Below, one piece after another: positions 28,795 to 36,349 of a DNA stretch of 64,000 nucleotides (within the stretch, counting starts at the first letter, position 1; each line of letters starts with the position of its first letter). The position numbers and the translations under genes are program-made. The DNA comes from [Candidatus Thermochlorobacteriaceae] bacterium GBChlB (lineage in GTDB: Bacteria; Bacteroidota; Chlorobiia; Chlorobiales; Thermochlorobacteraceae): assembly GCA_000724175.1 (NCBI GenBank), contig JPGV01000020.1, forward strand, positions 62,001 to 126,000, given 5' to 3'. The notes below the pieces were generated by a model. The model had not been told where the DNA came from and searched no databases. It saw only the letters and a list, made by a program, of their open reading frames with translations.

Positions 28795-29662
28795 GTCGGA
28801 TAAGTCAAAAAACTTGTCGGAGTCATCACGCCGCACTCGACCGCCAAAGCCGTTTGGCGCATCGACGGGCGCAACATCTGCCGCAAAAGCACGTCCGAAG
28901 GGCGCGGCGGCGACAGAGCCATTGGAATCGGGCGAGATGGTTCGGCTGAATAAATTTATCTCGATGTGTGGCGCAGCGTCGCGTCGAAAAGCCGACGAAC
29001 TCATCGAGCAAGGCGAGGTCATTGTCAATGGCAAGGTGATTACGGAATTAGGCTTCAAGGTTCATCGGGAAACCGACGAGGTGATGGTCTCTGGCAAGCC
29101 GCTTCGTGAGCCGCGCCGAAAATTGTATATTCTGCTCCACAAGCCGAAAGACGCGATTACAACGACGCAAGACGACCAAAGCCGACGCACAGTGATAGAC
29201 CTTCTCGGCATTGATGGGCGCGTTTATCCCGTTGGGCGGCTGGATAGAAATACCACTGGCGTGCTTTTGCTCACGAATGACGGCGACCTTGCCACACGGC
29301 TGATGCACCCGTCTTACGGTGTTGAAAAAGAATACATCGCCGCGCTCGATAAGAAATTCACGCGCGCCGATTTGCCGAAACTCACTGGGGGCATGCGGCT
29401 GAAAGACACGGGCGAAAAAGTCAGCGAGTGCGCAGCAGAAATTCTCGGCGATGGGCTTAGCGTTTGGCTGAAAATCCACGAAGGCAAAAATCGTCAGGTG
29501 CATCGAATGTTTTGGTCGCTTGGATACGATGTCAAAAAATTGGAGCGCGTGCGTTACGCGGGCTTAACGGTCGGCAATCTGCGACGTGGGGAGTGGCGAC
29601 GGCTTTTGCCCGACGAAATCCGCCAGCTCTACAAACAAGTTCGCCTTGAACCTGAATTTTAA
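28772..29662 (+). CDS. rluB: rRNA pseudouridine synthase (RluB/RsuA type)
   Basis: The ATG at 28772 gives 296 residues; GTG 28718 is a longer alternative deep inside scpB. A basic N-terminal tail (about 1-55) precedes an S4 RNA-binding domain (VRLNKFISMCGAASRRKADELIEQGEVIVNG) and a catalytic domain with GRLDRNTTGVLLLTNDGDLA (catalytic Asp in RLDRNT), YIAALDKKF and HEGKNRQVHRMFWSLGYDV. It probably modifies 23S rRNA at position 2605 or a 16S site; the exact target cannot be read from sequence. Overlap with scpB indicates translational coupling, a common scpA-scpB-rluB arrangement. Confidence 0.93.
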   Translation: MRATTPNKSDKSKNLSESSRRTRPPKPFGASTGATSAAKARPKGAAATEPLESGEMVRLNKFISMCGAASRRKADELIEQGEVIVNGKVITELGFKVHRETDEVMVSGKPLREPRRKLYILLHKPKDAITTTQDDQSRRTVIDLLGIDGRVYPVGRLDRNTTGVLLLTNDGDLATRLMHPSYGVEKEYIAALDKKFTRADLPKLTGGMRLKDTGEKVSECAAEILGDGLSVWLKIHEGKNRQVHRMFWSLGYDVKKLERVRYAGLTVGNLRRGEWRRLLPDEIRQLYKQVRLEPEF

Positions 29663-29672
29663 TCGGTCGTTT

Positions 29673-29702
29673 TTTGCACCTAAACGTTTACACTTAAATT
29701 TA
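29673..29702 (+). promoter_or_regulatory. Candidate FCB-type promoter before the TPR lipoprotein
   Basis: TTTG (29673-29676) and TAAATTTA (29695-29702) are 18 bp apart, close to the FCB consensus but with the final G of the -7 box replaced. It lies just before the ATG at 29720. Confidence 0.35.
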
Positions 29703-29719
29703 AAACCACACATCGAGCC

Positions 29720-30871
29720 ATGAAATACGCTGTTCTCTTTTTACTCGCCGTGATGCTCGCCGTCGGCTGCGGCACGCCCAGAGAGCAATCCAACGCCAAG
29801 ATTAAATCGGCGATGCTTACCTACGGAGAGCTCTCCGAATTGCAGCAGCAACTCTTGAACGCCGACCCGGCCAAGAAAACACAAATTGAAGCCCGCATCG
29901 ATGAATTGACCTCCACCGTCAATAAACTCATGGACGAGGCAACGAAATTAGACCCTGAAAATCTCGATGCGTTTTACAACTACGGCATTTTGCTGCGCGC
30001 ACAACAGTATCCCAACGAAGCCATTCCGCGCCAGCTTACGGCATACAACATTCTTGTCAAACAGCAAGGCAAGCCGCCCTACACCGCCATTTCGGATATG
30101 AAAATGCGCGACTCAATTCAGAACACATGGAACACCATCAACAACGAACTCTATCTTTGCTACAAAGCGATGAAGAAGCTCGACTCCGCGCTGATTTTCG
30201 CCGAGAACATCAGAGACTACTTCCCCTCGCGCTACGCCGAAGCCACGCTGCTCGCCGGCTTCGATGCGCAAAGCAAAGGCAAATTTGAGGAAGCCATCAA
30301 GACGTTCGAGACCGCGCTGCAAGCCTATAAAAAAGCCATCGAGCGCAACGCCTCGCCCGACGCCTTGCAAGGCATCGGCACGGCAGCCTATTACATTCAA
30401 GAAGGATACAAAGCCAAAGCTAAAGCCACCAAAGGCAAACCGGACTACGAGAAAATTTACAACGCTTATGAATTCGCCATCGCCGCCGCGCCGACCGAAG
30501 TCGAGAACTATCTCAAACTTGCCGACATCGCCAATGAGGGCGGCGATAAAAAGCGCGTTGAAGAAGCCTACAAAAAAGCGCGCGAAAAATTCCCGAAAAA
30601 TGCAACTGTGCTGACCAACTACGGACTCTGGCTCGTCGATAACAATCGCGCCAAAGAAGCCATTGAGCCGCTCCGCGCCGTCGTAGACGCCAATCCCAGA
30701 GTGCCTGTGAACTACTTCAACTTAGGGTCAGCTTACAGCAAAGCCGGCAACAAAGCCGAAATGATTAACAACCTCAAGAAGTTCGTCGAGTTGGGCGAAA
30801 AAGACCCCAGCCAAAAATCCAATGTCGAGGCGATTAAAAAAGAACTCGCTGGCATGGGCGTCAAAATGTAA
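29720..30871 (+). CDS. TPR-repeat lipoprotein
   Basis: 383 residues. Lipoprotein signal (MKYAVLFLLAVMLAVGC, Cys17), then a coiled-coil-like stretch (ELSELQQQLLNADPAKKTQIEARI) and tetratricopeptide repeats (NYGILLRAQQYPNEAI, AIKTFETALQAYKKAI, LKLADIANEGGDKKRVEEAYKKAREKF, NYFNLGSAYSKAGNKAEMI). It is a periplasm- or surface-facing scaffold whose partners are unknown. dacB follows 78 bp downstream on the same strand, so a role in envelope or peptidoglycan organisation is possible. Confidence 0.88.
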   Translation: MKYAVLFLLAVMLAVGCGTPREQSNAKIKSAMLTYGELSELQQQLLNADPAKKTQIEARIDELTSTVNKLMDEATKLDPENLDAFYNYGILLRAQQYPNEAIPRQLTAYNILVKQQGKPPYTAISDMKMRDSIQNTWNTINNELYLCYKAMKKLDSALIFAENIRDYFPSRYAEATLLAGFDAQSKGKFEEAIKTFETALQAYKKAIERNASPDALQGIGTAAYYIQEGYKAKAKATKGKPDYEKIYNAYEFAIAAAPTEVENYLKLADIANEGGDKKRVEEAYKKAREKFPKNATVLTNYGLWLVDNNRAKEAIEPLRAVVDANPRVPVNYFNLGSAYSKAGNKAEMINNLKKFVELGEKDPSQKSNVEAIKKELAGMGVKM

Positions 30872-30949
30872 GCATGATTTTACGCTGCGGCTCGATGCAC
30901 AACGGCGGTCGAGCCGCAGAGTGTTTTTCAACAATTTATCTTTTCAGCG

Positions 30950-32611
30950 ATGCGAGTGCTCTCACAACTGATTTGTTTGACGACGGTCATTGTCATCGGC
31001 ACGCTCGCCCTACCGACAGACGCCGCCGCCCAAACGCTTTTCGGAAAGAAACTTGTTACCCATAAAAAATTTCCGCGCCGCACCAAAAATGAACTCGCTC
31101 AGCTCAAAGTGCTGCGCAAAACACTCACCGACATTTTCGCCGATTCTACCTTCGACAATGTCTTTTGGGGCGTCCGCATTGAATCGCTTGACCGCAATGA
31201 ACTCATCTTCAAGCTCAATGGCGAAAAAAATTTTGTCCCCGCCTCGAACCAAAAACTATTGACCGTCGCCGCCGCGCTGACCTATCTTGACACCGCGTTT
31301 CGTTACGCCACGAGCGTTTATACCGACGGCAAGCCCTCGCTTCAACCGAACCATGCAAACGGCGAGTGGATGCTCAACGGCAACCTCATCGTGCGCAGCG
31401 ACGGCAATCCGTGTATCTCGGCGCGCTGGTTTTCACCCGATTCACTCGCGGAGTATGCTTCGTCCCTTAAATTTTTTGAGGGCATTGCAGACAGTTTGCT
31501 CAAACAAAAAATTACACTCATCGCAGGCGACCTCGTTGCAGACGATGGCGCGTTCATCGCCAACCAAACCTCGACCGACTGGCAAGGCGGCGACGGCGAC
31601 TATGCCGTTGGCTGGGATTGGGACGATTTGTTCTACGGTATGGCGTCGCCCGTCTCGGCGCTCGCGCTGAACGAAAATTCGATTGTCGTTAAAGTCTTTC
31701 CCGCTGATTCCGTCGGCAAGCCGCCAGTCGTGGTCATTTCGCCTGCAACGGGCTATGTGAGCGTGCAAAATCAAGCGACGACGGGCGATAAGAAATCTAA
31801 ACGCACCTTGCTTGTCTCGCGCCAGCTCGGCACGAACAACATCGTCCTCTCTGGTGAGCTCCCAATAACCTCCAAAGGCTATACGGAACGCATTGCCGTC
31901 GAGAAGCCCTCGATGTTTTTTCTTTCGGCAATGGCGGAAGTGTTTTCACAAAAGGGCATTCGAGTCGCGGGCAAGCTGCGGCGTAAGCGCAGCGATGAGC
32001 AATTTGGTTACGACAAGCTCGATGTTGTGGGCATCTATCAGTCACCGCCGCTTTTGGACATTCTTTCCTACCTCAATAAAGAGAGCGATAATTTTTTGGC
32101 AGAGCAGGTCTTGCGTTCCATCGGCATACAGTATCGCGGCGAAGGCTCGCTGGAAGCGGGACTTGATGCGGTTCGCTCAATGATGACAGCCTGCGGCGTC
32201 GATATGAAAAAACACAGCGTCGCCGATGGAAGCGGGCTGAGCCGAAAAAACCGCATTTCGCCCAACGCGATTGTCGCGCTCCTGCGCCGTTTCTACCGCT
32301 CCGAAAAATTTCCGTTGCTCTTTCAAACCCTGCCGATTTCGGGCTACGACGGCACGCTGCGTGAACGCATGAGCGACACAAAAGCTGATAAGCGGGTCTT
32401 TGCTAAAACCGGCTACTTAGGCGGGATTCGCACGCTCTCTGGCTATTTGAAAGGCGACAACAAAGAGTGGTTTGCCTTTTCAATTATGTCGATGAACTTC
32501 ACGCAGCCACGCCCCGACATTGAAGCCGTGCAGGACAAAGCGTTGGAAGCCCTCGCAGCCTTTGTCGCCGACCCCGTCCTCGGCGATACGCTCAAAGTCG
32601 CGCAACCCTGA
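30950..32611 (+). CDS. dacB: D-alanyl-D-alanine carboxypeptidase/endopeptidase (PBP4 family)
   Basis: 553 residues with a signal peptide (residues 1-27). Serine-peptidase S13 motifs: SxxK at Ser99-Lys102 (VPASNQKLLTV), SxN in NKESDNFLAEQVLRSIG, and KTG in VFAKTGYLGGIRTLSGYL. The region between SxxK and SxN contains the PBP4-type insertion domains (VGWDWDDLFYGMASPVSALALNEN). It trims or cleaves peptidoglycan cross-links in the periplasm. Confidence 0.95.
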   Translation: MRVLSQLICLTTVIVIGTLALPTDAAAQTLFGKKLVTHKKFPRRTKNELAQLKVLRKTLTDIFADSTFDNVFWGVRIESLDRNELIFKLNGEKNFVPASNQKLLTVAAALTYLDTAFRYATSVYTDGKPSLQPNHANGEWMLNGNLIVRSDGNPCISARWFSPDSLAEYASSLKFFEGIADSLLKQKITLIAGDLVADDGAFIANQTSTDWQGGDGDYAVGWDWDDLFYGMASPVSALALNENSIVVKVFPADSVGKPPVVVISPATGYVSVQNQATTGDKKSKRTLLVSRQLGTNNIVLSGELPITSKGYTERIAVEKPSMFFLSAMAEVFSQKGIRVAGKLRRKRSDEQFGYDKLDVVGIYQSPPLLDILSYLNKESDNFLAEQVLRSIGIQYRGEGSLEAGLDAVRSMMTACGVDMKKHSVADGSGLSRKNRISPNAIVALLRRFYRSEKFPLLFQTLPISGYDGTLRERMSDTKADKRVFAKTGYLGGIRTLSGYLKGDNKEWFAFSIMSMNFTQPRPDIEAVQDKALEALAAFVADPVLGDTLKVAQP

Positions 32612-32644
32612 TAACCCACGCTCACAACACCCTAAACATCCACC

Positions 32645-32742
32645 GTCACTGCGAGCGCAGCGAGGAATCCATCACACTTCGCCTGTCATTCCGAGCGGTA
32701 GCGAGGAATCCAGTGTGGATGATTCACTCGGTTCAGAATGAC
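32645..32742. repeat. MITE-like palindromic repeats, copy 2 (two units)
   Basis: A degenerate unit GTCACTGCGAGCGCAGCGAG (32645 on) is followed by a fuller unit GTCATTCCGAGCGGTAGCGA at 32685 that ends in CGGTTCAGAATGAC at 32742. The two arms of the second unit are inverted repeats. The element occupies the gap between convergent dacB and crcB. Confidence 0.75.
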
Positions 32743-32829
32743 ACAAACACCACTTTGATGCGCAACTCGAGTTTATTTTTTGTGTCGGCGCAATCATTGC
32801 TGCAATTGCGGAGGTCGGCGTAGAGACAT

Positions 32830-33210
32830 TTAAATCGCCCGTGCCAGCGCCACACCAAGCCAGACGCAGAGAAGCGATAAACCGAGATTAAACATCGCAT
32901 TTAGGGAAGCCAGCACGTAGTTTCCGTTGAGAACAAGTTGCACGGTTTCTAAACTGAATGTCGAGAAGGTCGTCAAGCCGCCCATAAATCCTGTGGTTAG
33001 GGCAGTTCGCCACAGCGCGGGAAAGGTGTCGTGTTTGACCGAGAACTCAATGATAAATCCGATGCAGAGCGCGCCGATAAGATTGACCAGCAATGTGCCG
33101 TACGGAAAAGTTTTTCCGAGCAGCGCTGCCGACCAGACCGAAATGGCATATCGCGCCACACAGCCCAACGCCCCAAAGAGCGCGACCATCAACACGGTTT
33201 GCAGGTTCAT
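32830..33210 (-). CDS. crcB: Fluoride-specific ion channel CrcB/Fluc
   Basis: 126 residues with four membrane segments. Family motifs: MVALFGALGCVARYAISVW, GTLLVNLIGALCIGFII (pore Asn in VNL) and TTGFMGGLTTFSTFSLE. It exports fluoride down its gradient as a dual-topology dimer. It lies between two repeat clusters. I looked for a fluoride riboswitch upstream and did not see one. Confidence 0.95.
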   Translation of the reverse strand: MNLQTVLMVALFGALGCVARYAISVWSAALLGKTFPYGTLLVNLIGALCIGFIIEFSVKHDTFPALWRTALTTGFMGGLTTFSTFSLETVQLVLNGNYVLASLNAMFNLGLSLLCVWLGVALARAI

Positions 33211-33533
33211 TGGTTTTTTCCCAAGAGCGTTTCAATTTGCTCGATAAGCGCGGGCAACTCTTTTGTCATTGTTTTCCAAACAATGGTTTGATGAATCCAT
33301 GACACTGTTCGTCATTGCAAAAATGGATTCTTCACTTCGCTACGCTCCGTTCAGCATGACAAGCGCTGTTCGATTCCCAGTTGCTCACTCGACCAACGAC
33401 TGTCATTCCGAGCGGTAGCGAGGAATCCATCTTTGGAACGGCTTGTCTTGTCTGGATTCTTCACGGCGCGGCGCTCCTTCGCAATGATGGCTGTCGAGGC
33501 ATCACCCACCTTGTCTGTCAATCCACATCTGTA
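33211..33533. other. 323-bp gap without a gene, mostly repeats
   Basis: Between the crcB start and the YebC-type stop. The first ~60 bp contain only a 20-codon leftward frame ending in crcB (rejected), and 33311-33487 is repeat sequence. No riboswitch, tRNA or promoter could be placed. Confidence 0.6.
33311..33487. repeat. Cluster of palindromic repeats, copy 3
   Basis: Three half-units are visible: GGATTCTTCACTTCGCTACG (33325-33344, running on to CAGCATGAC at 33360), GTCATTCCGAGCGGTAGCGA at 33402-33421 (continuing to GGAACGGC at 33442) and GGATTCTTCACGGCGCGGCG at 33453 (running to 33487). The 41-bp unit 33402-33442 recurs in inverted orientation, with one mismatch, at 36300-36340. Confidence 0.8.
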
Positions 33534-34244
33534 TTATCTCATGTTGTGAAACACGGCTTGCACGTCGTCGTCCTCCTCGAGCCGCTCCAAGAGCGCGTTC
33601 ACGTCATTTTCCTGCTCCTCCGAGAGTTCAATGGCGCTCAGCGGCGTGCGTTGCAACTCGGCGTTCAAGACCGATAAGCCTTTATCTTCTAACGCTTTTT
33701 GCATTGCACCGAAATCTTCAAACTTAGTGTAAATGAAAATCTCGTTGTCCTCGACCGCAAATTCGTCCGCGCCAAAATCGATAAGTTCTAATTCCAATTC
33801 CTCAATGTTTTTAACGCCGTCCGATGAGAGTCGGAACACGCCTTTGCGCTCAAAAAGAAAGCTTACGGAGCCATCAGTGCCAAGTGAGCCACCAGATTTA
33901 TTGAGGTAGCTGCGAATGTTTGCCACGGTGCGAGTCGGGTTATCGGTTGCCGCTTCAATCATCAAAGCAATGCCGTGCGGCGCGTAGGCTTCATAGACCA
34001 CTTCTTGAAAATCGCCTTCTTCTTTGTTTGAGGCTTTTTTAATGGCGGCATCGACGCGGTCTTTCGGCATATTGACCGTCTTGGCGTTTTGAATTGCCCG
34101 ACGCAAGCGTGGATTGGATTCCGGGTCAGGTCCGGCTTGTTTGACCGCAATGGCGATTTCGCGCCCGATTTTCGTGAAGGCTTTGGACATCTTTGCCCAA
34201 CGCGCAAACATCTTGTGCTTGCGTTTCTCAAAAATGCGTCCCAT
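33534..34244 (-). CDS. YebC/PmpR-family DNA-binding regulator
   Basis: 236 residues. Opens MGRIFEKRKHKMFARWAKMSKAFTKIGREI, with LRRAIQNAKTVNMPKDRVDAAIKKA and AYAPHGIALMIEAATDNPTRTVANIR, the conserved helical and beta regions of the TACO1/YebC family. Family members act as translation factors relieving ribosome stalling or as regulators (PmpR). The usual 'GHSKW' opening is replaced by GRIFEKRKHKMF, a variant common in Bacteroidota. The gene stands alone, flanked by the inverted repeats at 33.4 and 36.3 kb. Confidence 0.9.
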   Translation of the reverse strand: MGRIFEKRKHKMFARWAKMSKAFTKIGREIAIAVKQAGPDPESNPRLRRAIQNAKTVNMPKDRVDAAIKKASNKEEGDFQEVVYEAYAPHGIALMIEAATDNPTRTVANIRSYLNKSGGSLGTDGSVSFLFERKGVFRLSSDGVKNIEELELELIDFGADEFAVEDNEIFIYTKFEDFGAMQKALEDKGLSVLNAELQRTPLSAIELSEEQENDVNALLERLEEDDDVQAVFHNMR

Positions 34245-34427
34245 TTTTACACTTATTATTTGATGAACTGGTTTTGTTTGAACCGTGAAGATACAAAAAT
34301 CGTGCTGCCAATGAACGCGTTTCTTTGCGCAAAAACGTTTCTTATCTTCCCGCGCATGCTTGACTCAAAAAGCGTTGCTGTGCGTTAATGCCCGCGATTT
34401 TCCGAACAGAGAACAACCAACCGACTT

Positions 34428-36095
34428 ATGCCCGATAAACAGCCCATTATTTTTGCTGTCGATGACGACATGCAGGTGCTTCGCGCCATTGCTCGCGATT
34501 TACGCGCACAGTTCAAAAAAGACTTTCGCGTGCTTAGCACCGCATCGGCAAACGAAGCTGCTTTCTCGCTTGCAGAGCTCAAAAAACAAGGGGAGACTAT
34601 CGCGCTCTTCGTCTCCGACCAACGTATGCCCGAAATGAACGGCGTCGAGTTTCTTGAAAAAACGCGCGCGCTTTTTCCCGACGCCAAGCGCGTCTTGCTT
34701 ACAGCCTATTCTGATACCAGCGCAGCGATTAAAGCCATCAACGATGTCAAGCTCGACTACTACTTGATGAAGCCTTGGGACCCGCCCGAAGAAAAACTCT
34801 TTCCCGTTCTCACCGAGCTGCTCGACGATTGGCAGGCGACTTACAAGCCGGAGTTCGTCGGCATCAAACTTGTTGGGTATCAATTTTCGCCGCGCTCACA
34901 TGAGATTAAAGACTTTCTTGCCGGCAATTTGATTCCGTATCAGTGGCTTGATGCCTCAGTCAGCGATAAAGCCCGCGACCTTCTGACGCTGCACGCAATT
35001 GACACCAAAGATTTGCCCGCGGTTTTCTTCGAGGATAACTCGTTTTTACTTAATCCCACGCCGACAGACCTCGCCCAAAAAGTCGGCTTAACGCCGAATG
35101 CTTCGGAAAAAATTTATGATGTGGTCATTATTGGCGCAGGACCGGCAGGACTGGCGGCGGCGGTTTACGGCGCGTCGGAAGGGTTAAAGACGCTGCTCAT
35201 TGAGCGGCGCGCGCCCGGCGGGCAAGCTGGCACAAGTTCGCGCATTGAAAATTATCTCGGATTTCCGACGGGACTTTCAGGCGCTGATTTAGCTCGGCGC
35301 GCCATCACGCAAGCCACGCGCTTTGGCACAGAATTTCTTGCGCCCCAAGCAGTCAAGCATATTCGGCTGCAAGATGATTACAAAGTCATTACACTTTCCG
35401 ACGGCAACGAACTGCTGGCGCGCAGCCTTGTGATTGCCACCGGCGTCGAGTATCGAAAGTTGGAGGCACAAGGCATTGAAAAGTTCACTGGCGCTGGCGT
35501 CTATTACGGCGCGGCGACGACCGAAGCTGGCGCATGCAAAGACAAGGACGTCTACATCGTCGGCGGCGGAAACTCGGCGGGACAAGCGGCAATGTATCTC
35601 TCGCGCTTTGCTCGACGAGTCTTTATCGTCATTCGCAAGCCTAACTTATCCTCGACCATGTCGCAGTATCTCATTGACCAAATCGCGGGAACGCCGAACA
35701 TCGAGCTTGTGCCGAAATCCGAAATCATTGAAGTCTGCGGCGGCGAGACACTCAAAGAAGTTGTGATTCAACAGACCGATACGAAAGAGACTTCGACCCG
35801 CGAGGCAGTCGCGCTGTTTGTCTTTATCGGCGCGAAGCCCGCAACCGATTGGCTGAATTTGGAGATCATTAAAGATTCAAAAGGTTTTATTGAAACCGGC
35901 AGAGAACTTCTGCAATACGACGCCTTCAAAAAATTATGGAAGAAACATCGTGAGCCGCTGCTGCTCGAGACTTCTGTGTCAGGCATTTTCGCGGCAGGCG
36001 ACGTGCGCGCAGGCGCGATGAACCGTGTGGCATCGGCTGTCGGCGAAGGCTCGATGGCGATTAAATTTGTGCATCAGTATCTTGCGGAAACCTGA
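34428..36095 (+). CDS. Receiver / glutaredoxin-like / thioredoxin-reductase-like FAD fusion
   Basis: 555 residues in three parts. (1) Receiver domain, about 1-125: acidic VDDD at 11-14, phosphoacceptor Asp64 in LFVSDQRMPEMNGV, Lys115 in LMKPWDPPEE. (2) Thioredoxin/glutaredoxin-like domain, about 138-215: KLVGYQFSPRSHEIKDFL...IPYQWLD...LPAVFFEDNSFLLNPT, where the CPxC motif reads SPRS. (3) FAD/NAD-binding domains, about 229-555: VVIIGAGPAGLAAA, RIENYLGFPTGLSG, VGGGNSAGQAAMYLS, GDVRAGAMNRVASAVGEG. The CxxC of real thioredoxin reductases is absent (region reads YYGAATTEAGACKD). It is a signalling or alternative NAD(P)H flavoenzyme under two-component control; the partner is unknown. Confidence 0.9.
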   Translation: MPDKQPIIFAVDDDMQVLRAIARDLRAQFKKDFRVLSTASANEAAFSLAELKKQGETIALFVSDQRMPEMNGVEFLEKTRALFPDAKRVLLTAYSDTSAAIKAINDVKLDYYLMKPWDPPEEKLFPVLTELLDDWQATYKPEFVGIKLVGYQFSPRSHEIKDFLAGNLIPYQWLDASVSDKARDLLTLHAIDTKDLPAVFFEDNSFLLNPTPTDLAQKVGLTPNASEKIYDVVIIGAGPAGLAAAVYGASEGLKTLLIERRAPGGQAGTSSRIENYLGFPTGLSGADLARRAITQATRFGTEFLAPQAVKHIRLQDDYKVITLSDGNELLARSLVIATGVEYRKLEAQGIEKFTGAGVYYGAATTEAGACKDKDVYIVGGGNSAGQAAMYLSRFARRVFIVIRKPNLSSTMSQYLIDQIAGTPNIELVPKSEIIEVCGGETLKEVVIQQTDTKETSTREAVALFVFIGAKPATDWLNLEIIKDSKGFIETGRELLQYDAFKKLWKKHREPLLLETSVSGIFAAGDVRAGAMNRVASAVGEGSMAIKFVHQYLAET

Positions 36096-36151
36096 CCGGC
36101 AAGATAAGAAAACCCCGTTTAGAAAATAGCGCGAGAGTAAAGTTTAAAACG

Positions 36152-36340
36152 GTCAGGCTGAACGGAGCGCCGCCCGACCTCTCCCTGTTTCGGCTTTTCG
36201 CCGAAACGTCCTTCTCCTGACAAGGAGAGGGACGTCGCGCAGCGACAGGGTGAGGACTGTTCCCCCACGCTTGTCGTGTGAAGCATCCAGACGGGACACG
36301 CCGTTCCAAAGATGGATTCCTCGCTATCGCTCGGAATGAC
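36152..36340. repeat. Repeat cluster, copy 4, including inverted copy of 33402-33442
   Basis: Contains GTCAGGCTGAACGGAGCGCC (36152 on), a second palindrome around CTTCTCCTGACAAGGAGAGG (36211-36230) and GCCGTTCCAAAGATGGATTC (36300 on) through CGGAATGAC at 36340. The last 41 bp are the reverse complement of 33402-33442 with one mismatch. The cluster lies between the convergent reductase fusion and aldehyde dehydrogenase genes. Confidence 0.8.
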
Positions 36341-36349
36341 GAAAGGGGA

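Noticed and set aside
33207-33269. 20-codon leftward frame (MTKELPALIEQIETLLGKNQ) whose stop overlaps the crcB ATG
   Set aside because: Too short, no Shine-Dalgarno, upstream part runs through repeat sequence. It could be the tail of a lost gene, but there is nothing further to support it.
33211-33300. Possible fluoride riboswitch before crcB
   Set aside because: No conserved fluoride-aptamer elements could be recognised on the minus strand upstream of the gene; crcB is also close to repeat sequence.
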